DNA of 6,769 nucleotides from JAFGBM01 sp964564915 (GTDB lineage Bacteria > Actinomycetota > Actinomycetes > Actinomycetales > Demequinaceae), in assembly GCA_964564915.1 (NCBI GenBank), contig CAZMCU010000059.1:1-6769 (forward strand). The letters are read 5' to 3'. Under the pieces are notes generated by a model that was given only the letters and a program-made list of their open reading frames with translations, did not search any database and was not told where the DNA came from. This document shows, one piece after another, positions 6,643-6,769 of the stretch (within the stretch, counting starts at the first letter, position 1; each line of letters begins with the position of its first letter). The position numbers and the translations under genes are program-made.

Positions 6643-6746
6643 CTACGGCCGCTGCGACCCTATCGTGACGACGGACGACTGCTCGCGGAACGTGGCCCAC
6701 CCTGCGGGGGCCTGAGGATCGGCAATCCGCGATTGAAGCGCGCCTG

Positions 6747-6763
6747 CCGACGCTGAGTGTCGG
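6747..6763 (+). other. Short weak hairpin near the right edge
   Basis: CCGAC (6747-6751) is complementary to GTCGG (6759-6763) with a 7-base loop, followed by TTCTGG at the window end. Five base pairs are within what chance gives in GC-rich DNA. It is listed only because nothing else is visible here. Confidence 0.2.
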
Positions 6764-6769
6764 TTCTGG

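Larger units (their letters stand above)
6469..6769. other. Intergenic or 3' region, no supported gene
   Basis: These 301 bases run from the stop codon to the window edge. Short open frames exist on both strands, but none shows a ribosome binding site, recognisable protein or sensible composition, so I call none. The region contains the terminator hairpin at 6492-6527, a repeat cluster at 6539-6578, a bulged stem-loop at 6604-6642 and a weak 5-bp hairpin at 6747-6763. I see no convincing promoter, tRNA or riboswitch. Confidence 0.6.

Noticed and set aside
6402..6668. Small forward gene overlapping the end of the giant gene
   Set aside because: Its first quarter is out-of-frame reading of domain 2 and the rest spans the terminator and repeat cluster. 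There is no ribosome binding site or recognisable protein.
6690..6769. Partial tRNA or other structured RNA gene at the right edge (GGTTCTGG at the end)
   Set aside because: No acceptor, D or anticodon arms can be assembled in the bases before it; only a 5-bp hairpin is present.

Overview
The window is almost entirely one very long forward reading frame. It is open from base 1 with no in-frame stop until the TAA at 6466-6468, so the left edge cuts into the gene and its start, ribosome binding site and any signal peptide lie outside. What is visible encodes 2155 residues. The DNA is very GC-rich, with G/C-ending codons dominant, which fits a high-GC bacterium (an actinomycete is plausible) or a phage of such a host. 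Nothing here fixes the taxon.

Layout: (i) 1-66, about 22 residues that are not alanine-rich and look like the tail of a folded domain; (ii) 67-3495, an alanine-dominated, probably helical stalk of about 1140 residues; (iii) 3496-3882, a folded domain of about 129 residues with a DGIWGP signature like the peptidoglycan-binding (PG_binding_1) fold and a pair of cysteines; (iv) 3883-6075, a second alanine-rich stalk of 731 residues; (v) 6076-6465, a second copy of the folded domain, about 60 % identical to the first by hand alignment, ending exactly at the stop codon. The plan is therefore (stalk + binding domain) twice, possibly with a third unit upstream.

The only four cysteines in the visible protein are two per folded domain at matching places, which suggests disulfides and a protein that works outside the cytoplasm. 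My reading, as inference, is a giant surface or secreted filament, or a phage tail or fibre protein, whose long alanine-rich helices act as spacers between wall- or glycan-binding heads. I do not recognise the gene and assign no symbol.

The last 301 bases (6469-6769) hold no gene I can support. They start with a perfect 11-bp GC-rich hairpin that is the likely transcription terminator. This is followed by a cluster of direct and inverted repeats built on GGGCACC/GGTGCCC and GCACCC, including a bulged stem-loop at 6604-6642. No neighbouring gene is visible, so operon context is unknown.
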